Made by a program: the position numbers and the translations under genes. Under the pieces are notes generated by a model, which saw nothing but the letters and a program-made list of their open reading frames with translations, searched no databases and was not told where the DNA came from. From contig NZ_JACGYX010000004.1 in the NCBI RefSeq assembly GCF_014119005.1, forward strand, positions 248,001 through 312,000: a DNA stretch of 64,000 nucleotides. Reading direction: 5' to 3'. Numbering within the stretch: the stretch's first letter is position 1; each line of letters starts with the position of its first letter. Below, piece after piece: positions 55,661 through 64,000 of the stretch. Origin of the DNA: Psychrobacter sp. GP33. GTDB taxonomy: Bacteria > Pseudomonadota > Gammaproteobacteria > Pseudomonadales > Moraxellaceae.

Positions 55661-57661
55661 ATGAATAAACCGATATCTCCCGATACTGATCAGATTGACC
55701 GTATTTTTACCCATCGCATTATTATACTTGGGCTGCTTATTTTCGCCGGTCTAGCGGTGTTGATACTGCGCTATAGCTACTTGCAAGTAGTCGCCCATGA
55801 CAAATATAAAACCCAAGCCAATAATAACCGCACTAAGCTGATATCGTCACCGCCCAGTCGCGGCTATATTTACGACCGTAATGGTATTTTACTGGCGGAC
55901 AATCAGCCGGTATTTACCGCTATGCTGAATCCCGATGAAGCTGAAGATCCTGAGCGCACTTTAACCTTACTTGCGCCTATTTTTGACTTAACTGATGAAG
56001 ACATTGTTAATATATTGGCAAGGTTAAAGCAAAGCAAAAAAAATGATCCGGTGACCATTAAAATTGATGTCACCGATGCACAATTGGCACAGTTTAGTGA
56101 ACGCCAGCCATTTTTTCATGGTGTGACTATAGAAAGTAAACTGACCCGAACCTATCCTTATGATGAGCTGTTCGCCCATGTGATTGGTTATGTCGGGCGC
56201 ATTAATGATAAAGAAAGTAAAGAGATTGATAAAGAACGTTATGGCGGCACTGATCTTATCGGTAAAATTGGTATTGAAGCCTTTTACGAAGATATTTTAT
56301 TGGGACAGCCCGGGCATAAAGCGGTAGAAACCGATGCGCACGGAAATCTGTTACGGCAGTTGGATACCAAAGCACCCATCGCTGGTAATGATATTACCTT
56401 AAGTTTAGATTACGGCTTACAAATGGTTGCCCAGCAGCAGCTTGCCGGACGTCGTGGCGCAATTGTAGCGATTGATCCACAAACAGGCGACGTATTGGCT
56501 TTTGTTAGTAACCCAAGCTATGACCCAAACCCTTTTATCTCTGGTATCTCGTTTAAAGATTATGGCGAGCTGCGTGAAGACCTCGATCAGCCGTTATATA
56601 ACCGCGCTCTACAAGGTATGTATCCGCCCGGCTCGACTATCAAGCCTTTTGAAGCAATGGGTGGTCTGCACTATGGTTTGCGCACTTGGAATACTACTAT
56701 TTTTGACCCAGGTTATTTTAGCCTACCGGGCAACTCGCATCGATTCCGTGACTGGAAAAAAGGCGGTCATGGCACGGTTAATATGACCAAATCTATCGTC
56801 ATGTCCGTGGATACTTATTACTATAAATTAGCATATGAGATGGGCATTCAGCGCTTACATGATTGGATGGTGCGCTTTGGTTTTGGTGAAAAGACAGGTA
56901 TCGACTTACCTAATGAAAAAGCTGGTATTATGCCCTCGCCTAAATGGAAGAAAGACAGCTATGGTACCGATTGGCTTCCAGGTGAAACTATTTCGGTCAG
57001 TATTGGACAAGGGTATTTTCTAGCAACGCCGTTACAGATTGCCAAAGCCACTGCCATTACTGCCAATAAAGGCTATAAAATTACACCACATCTATTAAAG
57101 AACAGTAAAGGCGCGGCTCCCGTCAACATTATCAAAAAACCAGATGGCAAACTTGACTATGATGGCGACGATGAGGACTGGACACGAATGCAAGAGACGA
57201 TGGAAAATGTCGTCAAACAAGGTACGGGGCGACGCATTTATACCTCAGATTATCGTATTGCCGGTAAGACAGGAACGGCACAGGTAAAATCTATTGCTCA
57301 AGGTAAAAGTTATAATAAAGCCGCTCTCGATAAGCGCCATTGGGATCATGCTTGGTTTAATGGCTTTGCTCCAGTAGACAATCCACAAATTGCCCTCTCT
57401 GTATTGGTAGAAAATGGTGGCGGTGGTAGTGTTGTTGCCGCACCAATTGGTCGCGCGCTGTTTGACTATTGGGTAATGCAGCGACACATTGACCCTATTT
57501 TACCGCCTACAGACAGTGAACTAAAAGCAATCAAACGCCAAAAAGCACTAGACAAGGCGCATCATGATGCTCTTCGCGATCAAGAAGATGCTATAGAAAA
57601 GAAAGCAATGGAAGAAAAAGCGCTTAAAGAAAAAACAACAACCACGCCAATTCCATCTTAA
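55661..57661 (+). CDS. mrdA: Penicillin-binding protein 2 (peptidoglycan transpeptidase)
   Basis: PBP2 cross-links peptidoglycan in the elongasome with RodA. The 666-residue protein has one N-terminal membrane helix (IIILGLLIFAGLAVLIL). A class B pedestal follows (PPSRGYIYDRNGILLADN). The transpeptidase motifs are Ser325 in PPGSTIKPF (SxxK), SVD (SxN-type), and AGKTGTAQV (KTG). The C-terminal 45 residues are Lys/Glu-rich (EEKALKEKTTTTPIPS). rodA does not follow; rsmD starts four bases after the stop if TTG is used, or 28 bases with ATG. Confidence 0.96.
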   Translation: MNKPISPDTDQIDRIFTHRIIILGLLIFAGLAVLILRYSYLQVVAHDKYKTQANNNRTKLISSPPSRGYIYDRNGILLADNQPVFTAMLNPDEAEDPERTLTLLAPIFDLTDEDIVNILARLKQSKKNDPVTIKIDVTDAQLAQFSERQPFFHGVTIESKLTRTYPYDELFAHVIGYVGRINDKESKEIDKERYGGTDLIGKIGIEAFYEDILLGQPGHKAVETDAHGNLLRQLDTKAPIAGNDITLSLDYGLQMVAQQQLAGRRGAIVAIDPQTGDVLAFVSNPSYDPNPFISGISFKDYGELREDLDQPLYNRALQGMYPPGSTIKPFEAMGGLHYGLRTWNTTIFDPGYFSLPGNSHRFRDWKKGGHGTVNMTKSIVMSVDTYYYKLAYEMGIQRLHDWMVRFGFGEKTGIDLPNEKAGIMPSPKWKKDSYGTDWLPGETISVSIGQGYFLATPLQIAKATAITANKGYKITPHLLKNSKGAAPVNIIKKPDGKLDYDGDDEDWTRMQETMENVVKQGTGRRIYTSDYRIAGKTGTAQVKSIAQGKSYNKAALDKRHWDHAWFNGFAPVDNPQIALSVLVENGGGGSVVAAPIGRALFDYWVMQRHIDPILPPTDSELKAIKRQKALDKAHHDALRDQEDAIEKKAMEEKALKEKTTTTPIPS

Positions 57662-57689
57662 AAAATTGCCTAAAAATAGTATAAACATT

Positions 57690-58349
57690 ATGAAAAAATT
57701 ATCAGCTTCATCAAGCAAGAACAGCAAGAAAAATGCAGTTAGCCAGGTGCGTATTATTGGCGGACAACATAAACGTCGCACCGTGAGCTTTATTGACGCT
57801 AATGGTTTACGCCCGACGCCCGATCGCCTCCGTGAAACCATTTTTAACTGGTTATTGATGGACATTCATGATGCGCGTGTACTCGACAGCTGCGCTGGTA
57901 GCGGCGTACTGGGCTTTGAAGCTTTATCACGTGGCGCGGCACACTGCACTTTTATTGAAGCCAATCGACTCCAAGCTGAGCAGCTTAACCAAAGTGGCGA
58001 GCAACTGCGTCTTGAACCTAATAGCTATAAGATTATTTATGGCGCAGCGGAACAGGTTTTAGAGCAAAATGCGAGTATAAACACACCATTTAATATCATC
58101 TTTATTGACCCTCCCTATGCCCAAGATCTTTGGCAACCTATTTTGACTGCGCTGATTAGCCGCGCGTTAATCAACGCCGATACGCTTATTTATTTAGAAG
58201 CAGATAAAGAATTGACACAGCCACTTGCTGAGCTGGCTGTATTATTACAGGACACGTTATCTGCCCAAGGATTAACAACTTTTGATTGTATTAAACATAC
58301 TAAAGTTGGGCAAGTTGTTGCTGGACTTTATCGGCTAACCTCGTCATAA
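57690..58349 (+). CDS. rsmD: 16S rRNA (guanine(966)-N(2))-methyltransferase RsmD
   Basis: RsmD methylates G966 of 16S rRNA in the 30S subunit. The 219-residue protein has RIIGGQHKRRTVSF, GLRPTPDRLRETIFNWL, the SAM motif VLDSCAGSGVLGFEALSRGA and the catalytic FIDPPYAQDLW (D/NPPY). Start ATG 57690 gives a basic Ser/Lys N-terminus; a TTG at 57666 would add eight residues. It lies directly downstream of mrdA. Confidence 0.95.
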   Translation: MKKLSASSSKNSKKNAVSQVRIIGGQHKRRTVSFIDANGLRPTPDRLRETIFNWLLMDIHDARVLDSCAGSGVLGFEALSRGAAHCTFIEANRLQAEQLNQSGEQLRLEPNSYKIIYGAAEQVLEQNASINTPFNIIFIDPPYAQDLWQPILTALISRALINADTLIYLEADKELTQPLAELAVLLQDTLSAQGLTTFDCIKHTKVGQVVAGLYRLTSS

Positions 58350-58467
58350 TTGAGCGGCTATTATTTTTAATAGTCTATAAAAGCCTTTAAGACACAAAAA
58401 TCACTAAAAAAACCTGCTATACATTATTATTTAATAGTCAGTAGGCGAAAATAAACCCCGATGCAGC

Positions 58468-58496
58468 TTGCAAGCGTAGGCGCTACTGCTTATAAT
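58468..58496 (+). promoter_or_regulatory. Sigma-70 promoter of rplM-rpsI
   Basis: TTGCAA (58468-58473) and TATAAT (58491-58496) are spaced by exactly 17 bases, about 70 bases before the rplM start codon. Confidence 0.8.
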
Positions 58497-58510
58497 GTGC
58501 AGTCTGTTTT

Positions 58511-58541
58511 TTGAGAGCCCCGTTCCCAGACAAACTCTCAA
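58511..58541 (+). promoter_or_regulatory. Hairpin in the rplM leader, possible autoregulatory element
   Basis: TTGAGAG (58511-58517) pairs with CTCTCAA (58535-58541) around a 17-base loop, within the predicted 5' untranslated region and 25 bases before the start codon. L13 represses its own operon in E. coli, so a similar role is plausible but inferred. Confidence 0.45.
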
Positions 58542-58566
58542 CGAATTTTAAATTTAAGGTTTTATC

Positions 58567-58995
58567 ATGAAAACACTTAGTGCAAAACCAGCTGAAGTGA
58601 CCCATGACTGGTTCGTCGTCGATGCTGACGGCAAAACCCTTGGTCGCTTAGCCACTCAAATTGCTAGTCGCTTACGTGGCAAGCATAAGACCAACTATAC
58701 CCCGCACGTTGACACTGGTGACTTCATTGTCGTCATCAATGCTGAAAAAATCGCAGTAACGGGTAAAAAAGCGCAAGATAAAAAATACTATCGTCACAGT
58801 GGCTACCCAGGCGGTATTAAAGAAACCAACTTCACTAAGCTGATTGCACATAAGCCTGAAGATGTTCTACACAAAGCGGTTAAGGGTATGCTTCCTAAAG
58901 GTCCTCTTGGCTACGCGATGATCAAGAAGCTAAAACTTTATGCGGGTACCGAACATCCACATGAAGCTCAGCAACCTAAAGAACTAGACATCTAA
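58567..58995 (+). CDS. rplM: 50S ribosomal protein L13
   Basis: The 142-residue protein is L13, an early assembly protein of the 50S subunit. It reads [20 protein letters not shown] at the start, with [35 protein letters not shown] and the end [11 protein letters not shown]. The start codon follows AAGG. rpsI begins 10 bases after the stop, the conserved rplM-rpsI operon. Confidence 0.98.
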   Translation: MKTLSAKPAEVTHDWFVVDADGKTLGRLATQIASRLRGKHKTNYTPHVDTGDFIVVINAEKIAVTGKKAQDKKYYRHSGYPGGIKETNFTKLIAHKPEDVLHKAVKGMLPKGPLGYAMIKKLKLYAGTEHPHEAQQPKELDI

Positions 58996-59005
58996 GGATA
59001 CACTT

Positions 59006-59392
59006 ATGGAACGCAATTACGGAACTGGTCGTCGTAAGACTTCTACCGCTCGTGTCTTTTTAGCGAAAGGTACTGGTAGCATTGTTGTTAACGGCAAACC
59101 ACTTGACGAATACTTCAGCCGCGAAACGTCGCGCATGGTTGTTCGTCAGCCTTTAGAATTACTTGATACACCTACTGCTTATGACCTTTACATCACTGTA
59201 AAAGGTGGTGGTATTAGTGGTCAAGCTGGCGCAATCCGTCACGGCATCACGCGTGCATTGATTGAGCTTGATGAAACTAACAAACCTGCACTAAAAGCAG
59301 CTGGCTTTGTTACTCGTGACTCACGTCAAGTTGAACGTAAGAAATTGGGTCTACGTAAAGCACGTAAACGTCCTCAGTTCTCGAAACGTTAA
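59006..59392 (+). CDS. rpsI: 30S ribosomal protein S9
   Basis: S9 is a 30S head protein whose C-terminal tail reaches the P-site tRNA. The 128-residue sequence has [34 protein letters not shown] and the basic tail [13 protein letters not shown]. It is preceded by AAGGA and is the last gene of the rplM-rpsI operon. Confidence 0.98.
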   Translation: MERNYGTGRRKTSTARVFLAKGTGSIVVNGKPLDEYFSRETSRMVVRQPLELLDTPTAYDLYITVKGGGISGQAGAIRHGITRALIELDETNKPALKAAGFVTRDSRQVERKKLGLRKARKRPQFSKR

Positions 59393-59473
59393 TCAAAACG
59401 GTAACTTATTGCCTTATGGCTGTCGTTATTATTTGACACGTTCAGCTATAAGACTAATTAAGTTAATTGTTTT

Positions 59474-59515
59474 GCAAAACCTTATAAGTGCACTAGTACT
59501 TATAAGGTTTTTTTA
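59474..59515 (+). terminator. Terminator of the rplM-rpsI operon
   Basis: AAAACCTTATAAGT (59476-59489) pairs with ACTTATAAGGTTTT (59498-59511), followed by more T. The loop GCACTAGT is itself partly self-complementary. The stretch 59393-59661 holds no other feature. Confidence 0.9.
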
Positions 59516-59661
59516 TATCTTGTTACTTGTCACTTACTATCTACAATATAATTTTAATACTAGAAAGCTTTATAGGTAAGCAAGTAGCATTGTAAAATCA
59601 CCTTGCAAATTTATACAGGCTGCCCCATCATCATAGTAACTCTTTACTATTAGTTATTATC

Positions 59662-60765
59662 ATGAAACCCCCTGAGCAATACGATCCCCGTCCTCATTCT
59701 AAGCAAGATATTAAATCTTCACCAATTTCGCCTAATCATCAAGGTACGCATAACCAATCACCTGCGCTACCCGTTGGCACACCTACGATTACAGAAACGC
59801 ATAAACGAACGGCAGAAGCTGTTAAAAAGCCTTTTCAATGGCACTTTTTGCTGCCTAAATACTGGGGGATTTGGCTTTTATTAGCGATTATTTTGCCATT
59901 AATACTGCTACCGTTACATTGGCAATTTTGGTTAGGTCGCCAGCTCGGTATAGGTATTTATAAAATAGTAGGATCAAGAAGACGTGACACGCTTATTAAC
60001 CTGAGCTTGGCGTTTCCTGAGAAGCCTGAAGCTGAGCGTGAGCTGATGGCAAAGCAAGTGTTTGTTAATCAAGGGATTGGTGTCTTTGAGACCTTATGTG
60101 CCTGGTTTCGACCCAATGTCTTTACCCGCACAGTGTCTATTTCTGGATTACAGCATATTATTAATGCACAAAATGACGGTCGCGCAGTTATCTTGTTGGG
60201 TGCTCATTATACGATGCTAGACCTAGGCGGTATGTTCTGTACTCAGTTTTTTCCAATGGATGGTATGTATCGTCCGCAGAATAACTCCCTATTAGATTGG
60301 TTTATTTATAATGGTCGCACCAGTATCATGGGCAAGCAAATATCCAGTCGCGACATGCGAAGCTTAGTCAGCTCTATTAAAGCTCGGCATGTGATTTGGT
60401 ATTCGCCCGATCAAGATTACGGTCTGAAACAAGGGGTGATGGCACCATTTTTTGGTGTACCTGCTGCGACCATTACCGCGCCAAGACGACTGGCAAAACT
60501 GGGCAGTAAAGAGCACCCACCAGCTATTATGGCTTTGCATACCTATCGGCAAACGCCAGATAGTCTGCCAAAAGGCAAGCGTCCCCATTACCATCTGACC
60601 ATTACGCCAGCACTGGATAATTACCCTACTTCTGATGAAGTTGCCGATGCCACGCGTATTAACGAACTGTTAGAAGGGTTGATACGCATTGATCCTACCC
60701 AGTGGATGTGGTTTCATCGACGTTTTAAAAATGGTTCCCATGGTCGCACAGATACCTATAATTGA
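59662..60765 (+). CDS. LpxL-family lipid A acyltransferase
   Basis: This 367-residue inner-membrane acyltransferase adds a secondary (lauroyl-type) acyl chain to lipid A. The catalytic HxxxxD is His182 to Asp187 (GAHYTMLDLGG). YRPQNNSLLDWFIYNGRT, WYSPDQDYG, FFGVPAATITA and WMWFHRRFK are family motifs. A membrane helix lies near residues 70-88 (YWGIWLLLAIILPLILL). About 60 Pro/Ser/His-rich residues precede it and are extra. LpxL, LpxM and LpxP cannot be told apart with certainty; the HYTMLD and PDQDYG pattern favours LpxL/HtrB. It is a single gene. Confidence 0.88.
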   Translation: MKPPEQYDPRPHSKQDIKSSPISPNHQGTHNQSPALPVGTPTITETHKRTAEAVKKPFQWHFLLPKYWGIWLLLAIILPLILLPLHWQFWLGRQLGIGIYKIVGSRRRDTLINLSLAFPEKPEAERELMAKQVFVNQGIGVFETLCAWFRPNVFTRTVSISGLQHIINAQNDGRAVILLGAHYTMLDLGGMFCTQFFPMDGMYRPQNNSLLDWFIYNGRTSIMGKQISSRDMRSLVSSIKARHVIWYSPDQDYGLKQGVMAPFFGVPAATITAPRRLAKLGSKEHPPAIMALHTYRQTPDSLPKGKRPHYHLTITPALDNYPTSDEVADATRINELLEGLIRIDPTQWMWFHRRFKNGSHGRTDTYN

Positions 60766-60826
60766 TAATAATAATGCGCTATAAATGGTTCAATAGTAGC
60801 GAAAGGATATCAGCGAAGCTGCAAAT

Positions 60827-60836
60827 TTGCTATACT
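60827..60836 (+). promoter_or_regulatory. Possible extended -10 promoter of trpS
   Basis: TTGCTATACT (60827-60836) matches an extended -10 (TGnTATACT). No -35 is clear. It lies 73 bases before the trpS start. Confidence 0.35.
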
Positions 60837-60908
60837 CTTCAGCGACTATCTCGTACCCCTAACTTGCCTTTTTTATAACCTCTTAATAAAAATACTAATG
60901 GATTTTTC

Positions 60909-61994
60909 ATGACAGATATCGTGAGTACCGCCCCTTCAAATCAATCTTCTAAGACTGTAGCCAAGCGTATTTTAACGGGCATTAAACCAACTGGCACCTT
61001 GCATTTGGGTAATTACGTTGGCGCTATTCGTCCGGCTATCGAATCTATTCACAACAGTACGGATGAAGCATTTTTCTTTTTAGCGGATTATCACGGTATT
61101 ATCGGCTGTTATGACCCTACTATTATTCATGAATCTACTAAAGCCATTGCCGCAACTTGGCTTGCCTGTGGTCTTGATCCTGAGCGCGTGACTTTTTACC
61201 GTCAATCGGATGTACCAGAAATATCTGAGTTGGCTTGGATTTTAAATTGTTCGTGTGCCAAAGGACTAATGAATCGGGCGCACGCTTATAAAGCAGCGGT
61301 CGATATCAATGCAGAGAAAGCTGATGTTGATCCCGATCAAGGTATCACGATGGGGCTATTTGGCTATCCGGTACTTATGGCAGCAGATATTCTGATGTTT
61401 AATGCTACCGATGTACCGGTTGGTCGCGATCAAATTCAGCATATTGAAATGGCACGTGATATAGCCGGTACTTTTAATCATAAATATAAATCCCTTTTCA
61501 CTCTACCTTCAGCCTTAGTTGATGATAATATCCCGTTATTAACTGGTCTTGATGGACGTAAGATGAGTAAAAGCTATAACAATACTATCCCCTTATTTGG
61601 TGAATTAAATCCACAAGTCAGCGCTGAAAAACAGATGCATAAAGCCATCATGAAAATTGTGACCAACTCACAGTTGCCTGCTGAGCCAAAAAATCCTGAT
61701 GACTCGGCTATTTTTGAGATTTATAAAGCTTTTGCAACTCCTAACGAAATCGCTGATATGCGTGCGCAATTCGCTGCTGGTATTGGTTGGGGTGATGCTA
61801 AGCAAGCGCTTTTTGAAAAAATAAATACTGAGATTGCCCCATTCCGCGAGCGTTATCAAGAATTAATGGCAAATCCAAAAGAGTTGGAAGAGATATTGCA
61901 AATGGGTGCAGAAAAAGCACGACGTCATAGTCGTAAACAGTTGGATAAAGCACGACGGGCTATTGGTATCCGCCCACTGGCTAAATTAAAATAG
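60909..61994 (+). CDS. trpS: Tryptophan-tRNA ligase
   Basis: TrpS charges tRNA-Trp. The 361-residue class Ic synthetase has the HIGH-type [44 protein letters not shown] and the KMSKS loop [17 protein letters not shown] 20-residue Ser/Thr-rich N-terminus precedes the core. scpA starts 32 bases after its stop on the same strand. Confidence 0.97.
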   Translation: MTDIVSTAPSNQSSKTVAKRILTGIKPTGTLHLGNYVGAIRPAIESIHNSTDEAFFFLADYHGIIGCYDPTIIHESTKAIAATWLACGLDPERVTFYRQSDVPEISELAWILNCSCAKGLMNRAHAYKAAVDINAEKADVDPDQGITMGLFGYPVLMAADILMFNATDVPVGRDQIQHIEMARDIAGTFNHKYKSLFTLPSALVDDNIPLLTGLDGRKMSKSYNNTIPLFGELNPQVSAEKQMHKAIMKIVTNSQLPAEPKNPDDSAIFEIYKAFATPNEIADMRAQFAAGIGWGDAKQALFEKINTEIAPFRERYQELMANPKELEEILQMGAEKARRHSRKQLDKARRAIGIRPLAKLK

Positions 61995-62026
61995 ATTATT
62001 TTTTATAATAATAATAGACTGTCGCC

Positions 62027-62848
62027 ATGCAACGTGAACGACCAACTGAGTTTAGGGCTGACGATACGCTTGATATAGCATTACGTATTTATCAGACGCC
62101 AGTACAGCAATTGCCGGAGGATTTATATATCCCTCCGCAAGCTTTTGCCATTTGGCTTGAGCAGTTTGCCGGACCCTTAGATTTCTTACTCTATTTGGTT
62201 AAAAAGAACAATGTCGATTTGACTCAAATGCAAATATTGCCCATCACTGAGCAGTATTTGGCATATATTAGCGAGCTCGATACGGCGCATTTTGAATTGG
62301 CGGGTGACTATTTACTCATGGCGTCTACCTTAATTGCCATTAAAACTGAGCTATTACTGCCTACATCGCAAATGTCAGCGGACGAACGTGACCCAAAAGC
62401 CGAGCTGATCGAACGTCTTACTGATTACGCCCAAATTAAGACAGCCAGCCAGCGCTTGGACAATCTAGTACGTCTTGAGCGCGACGTATTTTTAGCAATG
62501 GTGAGTTTGCCCAGTACGGATGTCATGGCTGCGGAGCTTCCCAATTACTCGCCGGAGCTTCTGATTAACAGCTTAGTAAATATGCAGCTGCAGACAGATT
62601 ATCATATGCATACGATTAAGGTAGATATTGTGCCTTTGTCAGAGCGTATTGCCAGCATCAGTCGCCAGCTAAGCAATAGAGGGGCGCGTTCGTTTTACCA
62701 GCTCCTTGATAAATCGCAAGGGAAAGTTGGCGTAGTGGTTAGTTTTGTTGCGGTGCTTGAATTGCTTAAGCGCCAATTAATAGCGGTGGTCAATACTGAT
62801 ACACCACATGATTCGCTTGAACAGTTAACCTTAGAATGGTTAGCTTAA
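62027..62848 (+). CDS. scpA: Segregation and condensation protein A
   Basis: ScpA is the kleisin that bridges the SMC ATPase heads and joins with ScpB to compact chromosomes. The 273-residue protein has the kleisin start FAGPLDFLLYLVKKNNVDLTQMQI, YLLMASTLIAIKTELLLP, and a C-terminal winged helix (KVGVVVSFVAVLELLKRQLI). scpB follows 71 bases downstream. smc is not in the window; many gammaproteobacteria with MukB lack ScpAB, so this supports an Smc-ScpAB system. Confidence 0.94.
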   Translation: MQRERPTEFRADDTLDIALRIYQTPVQQLPEDLYIPPQAFAIWLEQFAGPLDFLLYLVKKNNVDLTQMQILPITEQYLAYISELDTAHFELAGDYLLMASTLIAIKTELLLPTSQMSADERDPKAELIERLTDYAQIKTASQRLDNLVRLERDVFLAMVSLPSTDVMAAELPNYSPELLINSLVNMQLQTDYHMHTIKVDIVPLSERIASISRQLSNRGARSFYQLLDKSQGKVGVVVSFVAVLELLKRQLIAVVNTDTPHDSLEQLTLEWLA

Positions 62849-62919
62849 TCCGTGTTAGAGCTATAGTCTATTTAGAATATTAGGATAAAAGCATCATAGT
62901 TATATAAGAGCAAATTGTA

Positions 62920-63480
62920 ATGGCAAACGTAGGTAATACTGAAGAATACCGACTATCTATTGAAAAGATAAGTAAACATATCGAAGTACTACTGCATGCA
63001 TCAGAATCCCCACTTACGGCAAACATGCTAAAAAAACAGCTCTTACTATCTAATCAAGAGTTGGAACTTGCATTAGAGGCACTAAAAATTCGCTTAACAG
63101 AGAGCGTCCTTAGCCTTCATGAAACTGCAAGTGGCTACCGTCTTCAAATCGCCGATCATTATAGCCCTTTGATTCAACGCATTTTTCCCCAACGACAAGA
63201 GCGTTTAAGCCAAGCGTTATTAGAAACCTTAAGTGTGATCGCTTATAAGCAACCAGTAACTCGTAGTGATATTGAATATATACGTGGCGTAACATTATCA
63301 AGCAACATTTTGCGCCAACTGTTTGATAAAGGCTGGATTGTGGAAAAAGGTTATAAAGAGACTTTAGGGCGTCCAGCACTTTTGCACACTACTACGCAAT
63401 TTCTAGATGCGTTTGGATTAAGTCACTTAAATGAGTTACCGCCATTACCAGAATTATCGAAAATCAGAGCAACTTCTTAG
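62920..63480 (+). CDS. scpB: Segregation and condensation protein B
   Basis: ScpB is a dimeric tandem winged-helix protein that binds ScpA. The 186-residue sequence has IEVLLHASESPLTANML, the motif ALLETLSVIAYKQPVTRSDIEYIRGV, and KGWIVEKGYKETLGRPALLHTT, typical of the family. It starts at ATG 62920 and is the last gene of trpS-scpA-scpB. Confidence 0.95.
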   Translation: MANVGNTEEYRLSIEKISKHIEVLLHASESPLTANMLKKQLLLSNQELELALEALKIRLTESVLSLHETASGYRLQIADHYSPLIQRIFPQRQERLSQALLETLSVIAYKQPVTRSDIEYIRGVTLSSNILRQLFDKGWIVEKGYKETLGRPALLHTTTQFLDAFGLSHLNELPPLPELSKIRATS

Positions 63481-63489
63481 TTGGCTTAT

Positions 63490-63533
63490 AAACAAACACG
63501 ATTTGCCAAAAACTTAGCGAATCCTGTTTGTTT
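63490..63533. terminator. Hairpin between scpB and the Wzi-like gene
   Basis: AAACAAACA (63490-63498) and TGTTTGTTT (63525-63533), joined through GATT (63500-63503) and AATC (63520-63523) with one mismatch, form a long stem between the convergent genes. T-runs are short. Confidence 0.6.
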
Positions 63534-63568
63534 AACAACCTAATTAACTATAAACTCACAAGAATAAA

Positions 63569-64000
63569 TTACCGATATTTTAACTCAAGTCCTATTGCAG
63601 CGCCAACTTCAGTCGATTCTACTTTTGAATCTACTGCCCATAACCTGGTAGTCATCAATGCTTGAGGTTTAAGCTTGTGCGACCAAGCTACATCAACAGC
63701 TTTTAAAGTATCCGTTGATGGAAAATTTTGATTGGTTTTTTTATCAGATTGATTTACTTTTGCGTACTGTAGTTTTGTCGTCAGAAAATCTTTTTCATTT
63801 AGCCAAACCTTGCTACCAACTGCGATGCTTTCAGCATCGCCGCCTAGCCCATAACCTAAAGGATATCCTTGCTGATAATAACCATCTTTATAAGTACTAT
63901 GGTTATATGAGATACCTCTTACCTCGCCACCCGTACGCGTATCAGTATATTCAGCGTAGAGCTGGTAAGGCTTATCATAAATGCTAGAAGCGTAATCGGC
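63569..64000 (-). CDS. Capsule assembly Wzi-like outer-membrane protein (partial, C-terminal part)
   Basis: The frame enters from the right edge and stops at 63569-63571, giving 143 residues. Alternating strands such as PYQLYAEYTD, GISYNHSTYKDGYYQQGYPL and GYGLGGDAESIAVGSKVWL, then KLQYAKVNQSD, form a beta-barrel pattern. The motif ...GYPLGYGLGGDAES resembles Wzi-family (PF14052-type) capsule-anchoring outer-membrane proteins. The last residues GLELKYR end in Arg rather than Phe. The N-terminal part and signal peptide are outside the window. A general porin is the alternative. Confidence 0.65.
   Translation of the reverse strand, partial: ADYASSIYDKPYQLYAEYTDTRTGGEVRGISYNHSTYKDGYYQQGYPLGYGLGGDAESIAVGSKVWLNEKDFLTTKLQYAKVNQSDKKTNQNFPSTDTLKAVDVAWSHKLKPQALMTTRLWAVDSKVESTEVGAAIGLELKYR

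Noticed and set aside
59307-59579. Plus-strand open frame overlapping the end of rpsI
   Set aside because: It is an alternate frame through rpsI and its terminator.

Overview
The window looks like chromosomal DNA of a Moraxellaceae gammaproteobacterium, most likely Psychrobacter. Proteins such as RuvB, UbiE, GlnS, PpiC, Orn and SecB read as gammaproteobacterial and Acinetobacter-like. The sequence is moderately AT-rich. Several proteins carry long Asn/Ser/Thr/Gln-rich extensions. The genus is inferred from remembered family sequences, not from a search.

Layout. 1-3833: end of a c-type cytochrome gene, then a YdeP-type molybdopterin oxidoreductase with its FdhD sulfurtransferase. 3834-5946: a small patch with ppiC, an orphan ORF, a decayed copy of the 3' end of tRNA-Asp with its terminator, and the intact tRNA-Val/tRNA-Asp operon with its promoter. 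5947-9310: glutathione peroxidase, msrB and an unusual XRE-HTH/AlaA aminotransferase fusion. 9414-13414: PiT phosphate transporter and a two-domain PPK2 polyphosphate kinase. 13713-18229: a FFLEELY-motif protein and the ubiquinone genes ubiE-ubiJ-ubiB. 18340-20140: ruvA-ruvB. 20236-23632: class II aldolase, an Ala-rich lipoprotein and pgk. 23973-26207: a TraR/DksA zinc protein, thiE and a PbpG-like D-Ala-D-Ala hydrolase. 26674-30988: a GacA-like regulator followed by the PilS-PilR two-component system. 31060-34639: S41 protease and gpmI. 34912-35104: a 6S RNA gene with its own promoter. 35256-40703: FxsA, RuvC, a META/DUF4377 lipoprotein, a GTT2-like GST, a 1-Cys peroxiredoxin and a PLD-like protein. 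40855-46332: glnS, ppiB, lpxH, orn, rsgA. 46514-48942: rhodanese-grxC-secB and adk. 49172-55258: ccmI-ccmH-ccmG-ccmF (read right to left) and a DUF445 membrane protein. 55661-60765: mrdA (PBP2), rsmD, rplM-rpsI and an LpxL-family acyltransferase. 60909-63480: trpS-scpA-scpB. 63569-64000: C-terminal end of a Wzi-like outer-membrane protein.

Most genes are housekeeping. They cover central carbon metabolism (fba, pgk, gpmI), quinone synthesis, cytochrome c maturation, cell wall and lipid A, recombination, translation and redox defence (GPx, MsrB, peroxiredoxin, GrxC). The bidirectional hairpin terminators delimit transcription units well.

No CRISPR array, transposase, prophage or defence island was seen. 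The most unusual items are the decayed tRNA-Asp 3' duplication (a likely scar of an integrated element or of local duplication), the XRE-AlaA fusion with a nested inverted repeat in its upstream region, and the 6S RNA gene. I did not find a clearly new multi-gene system.
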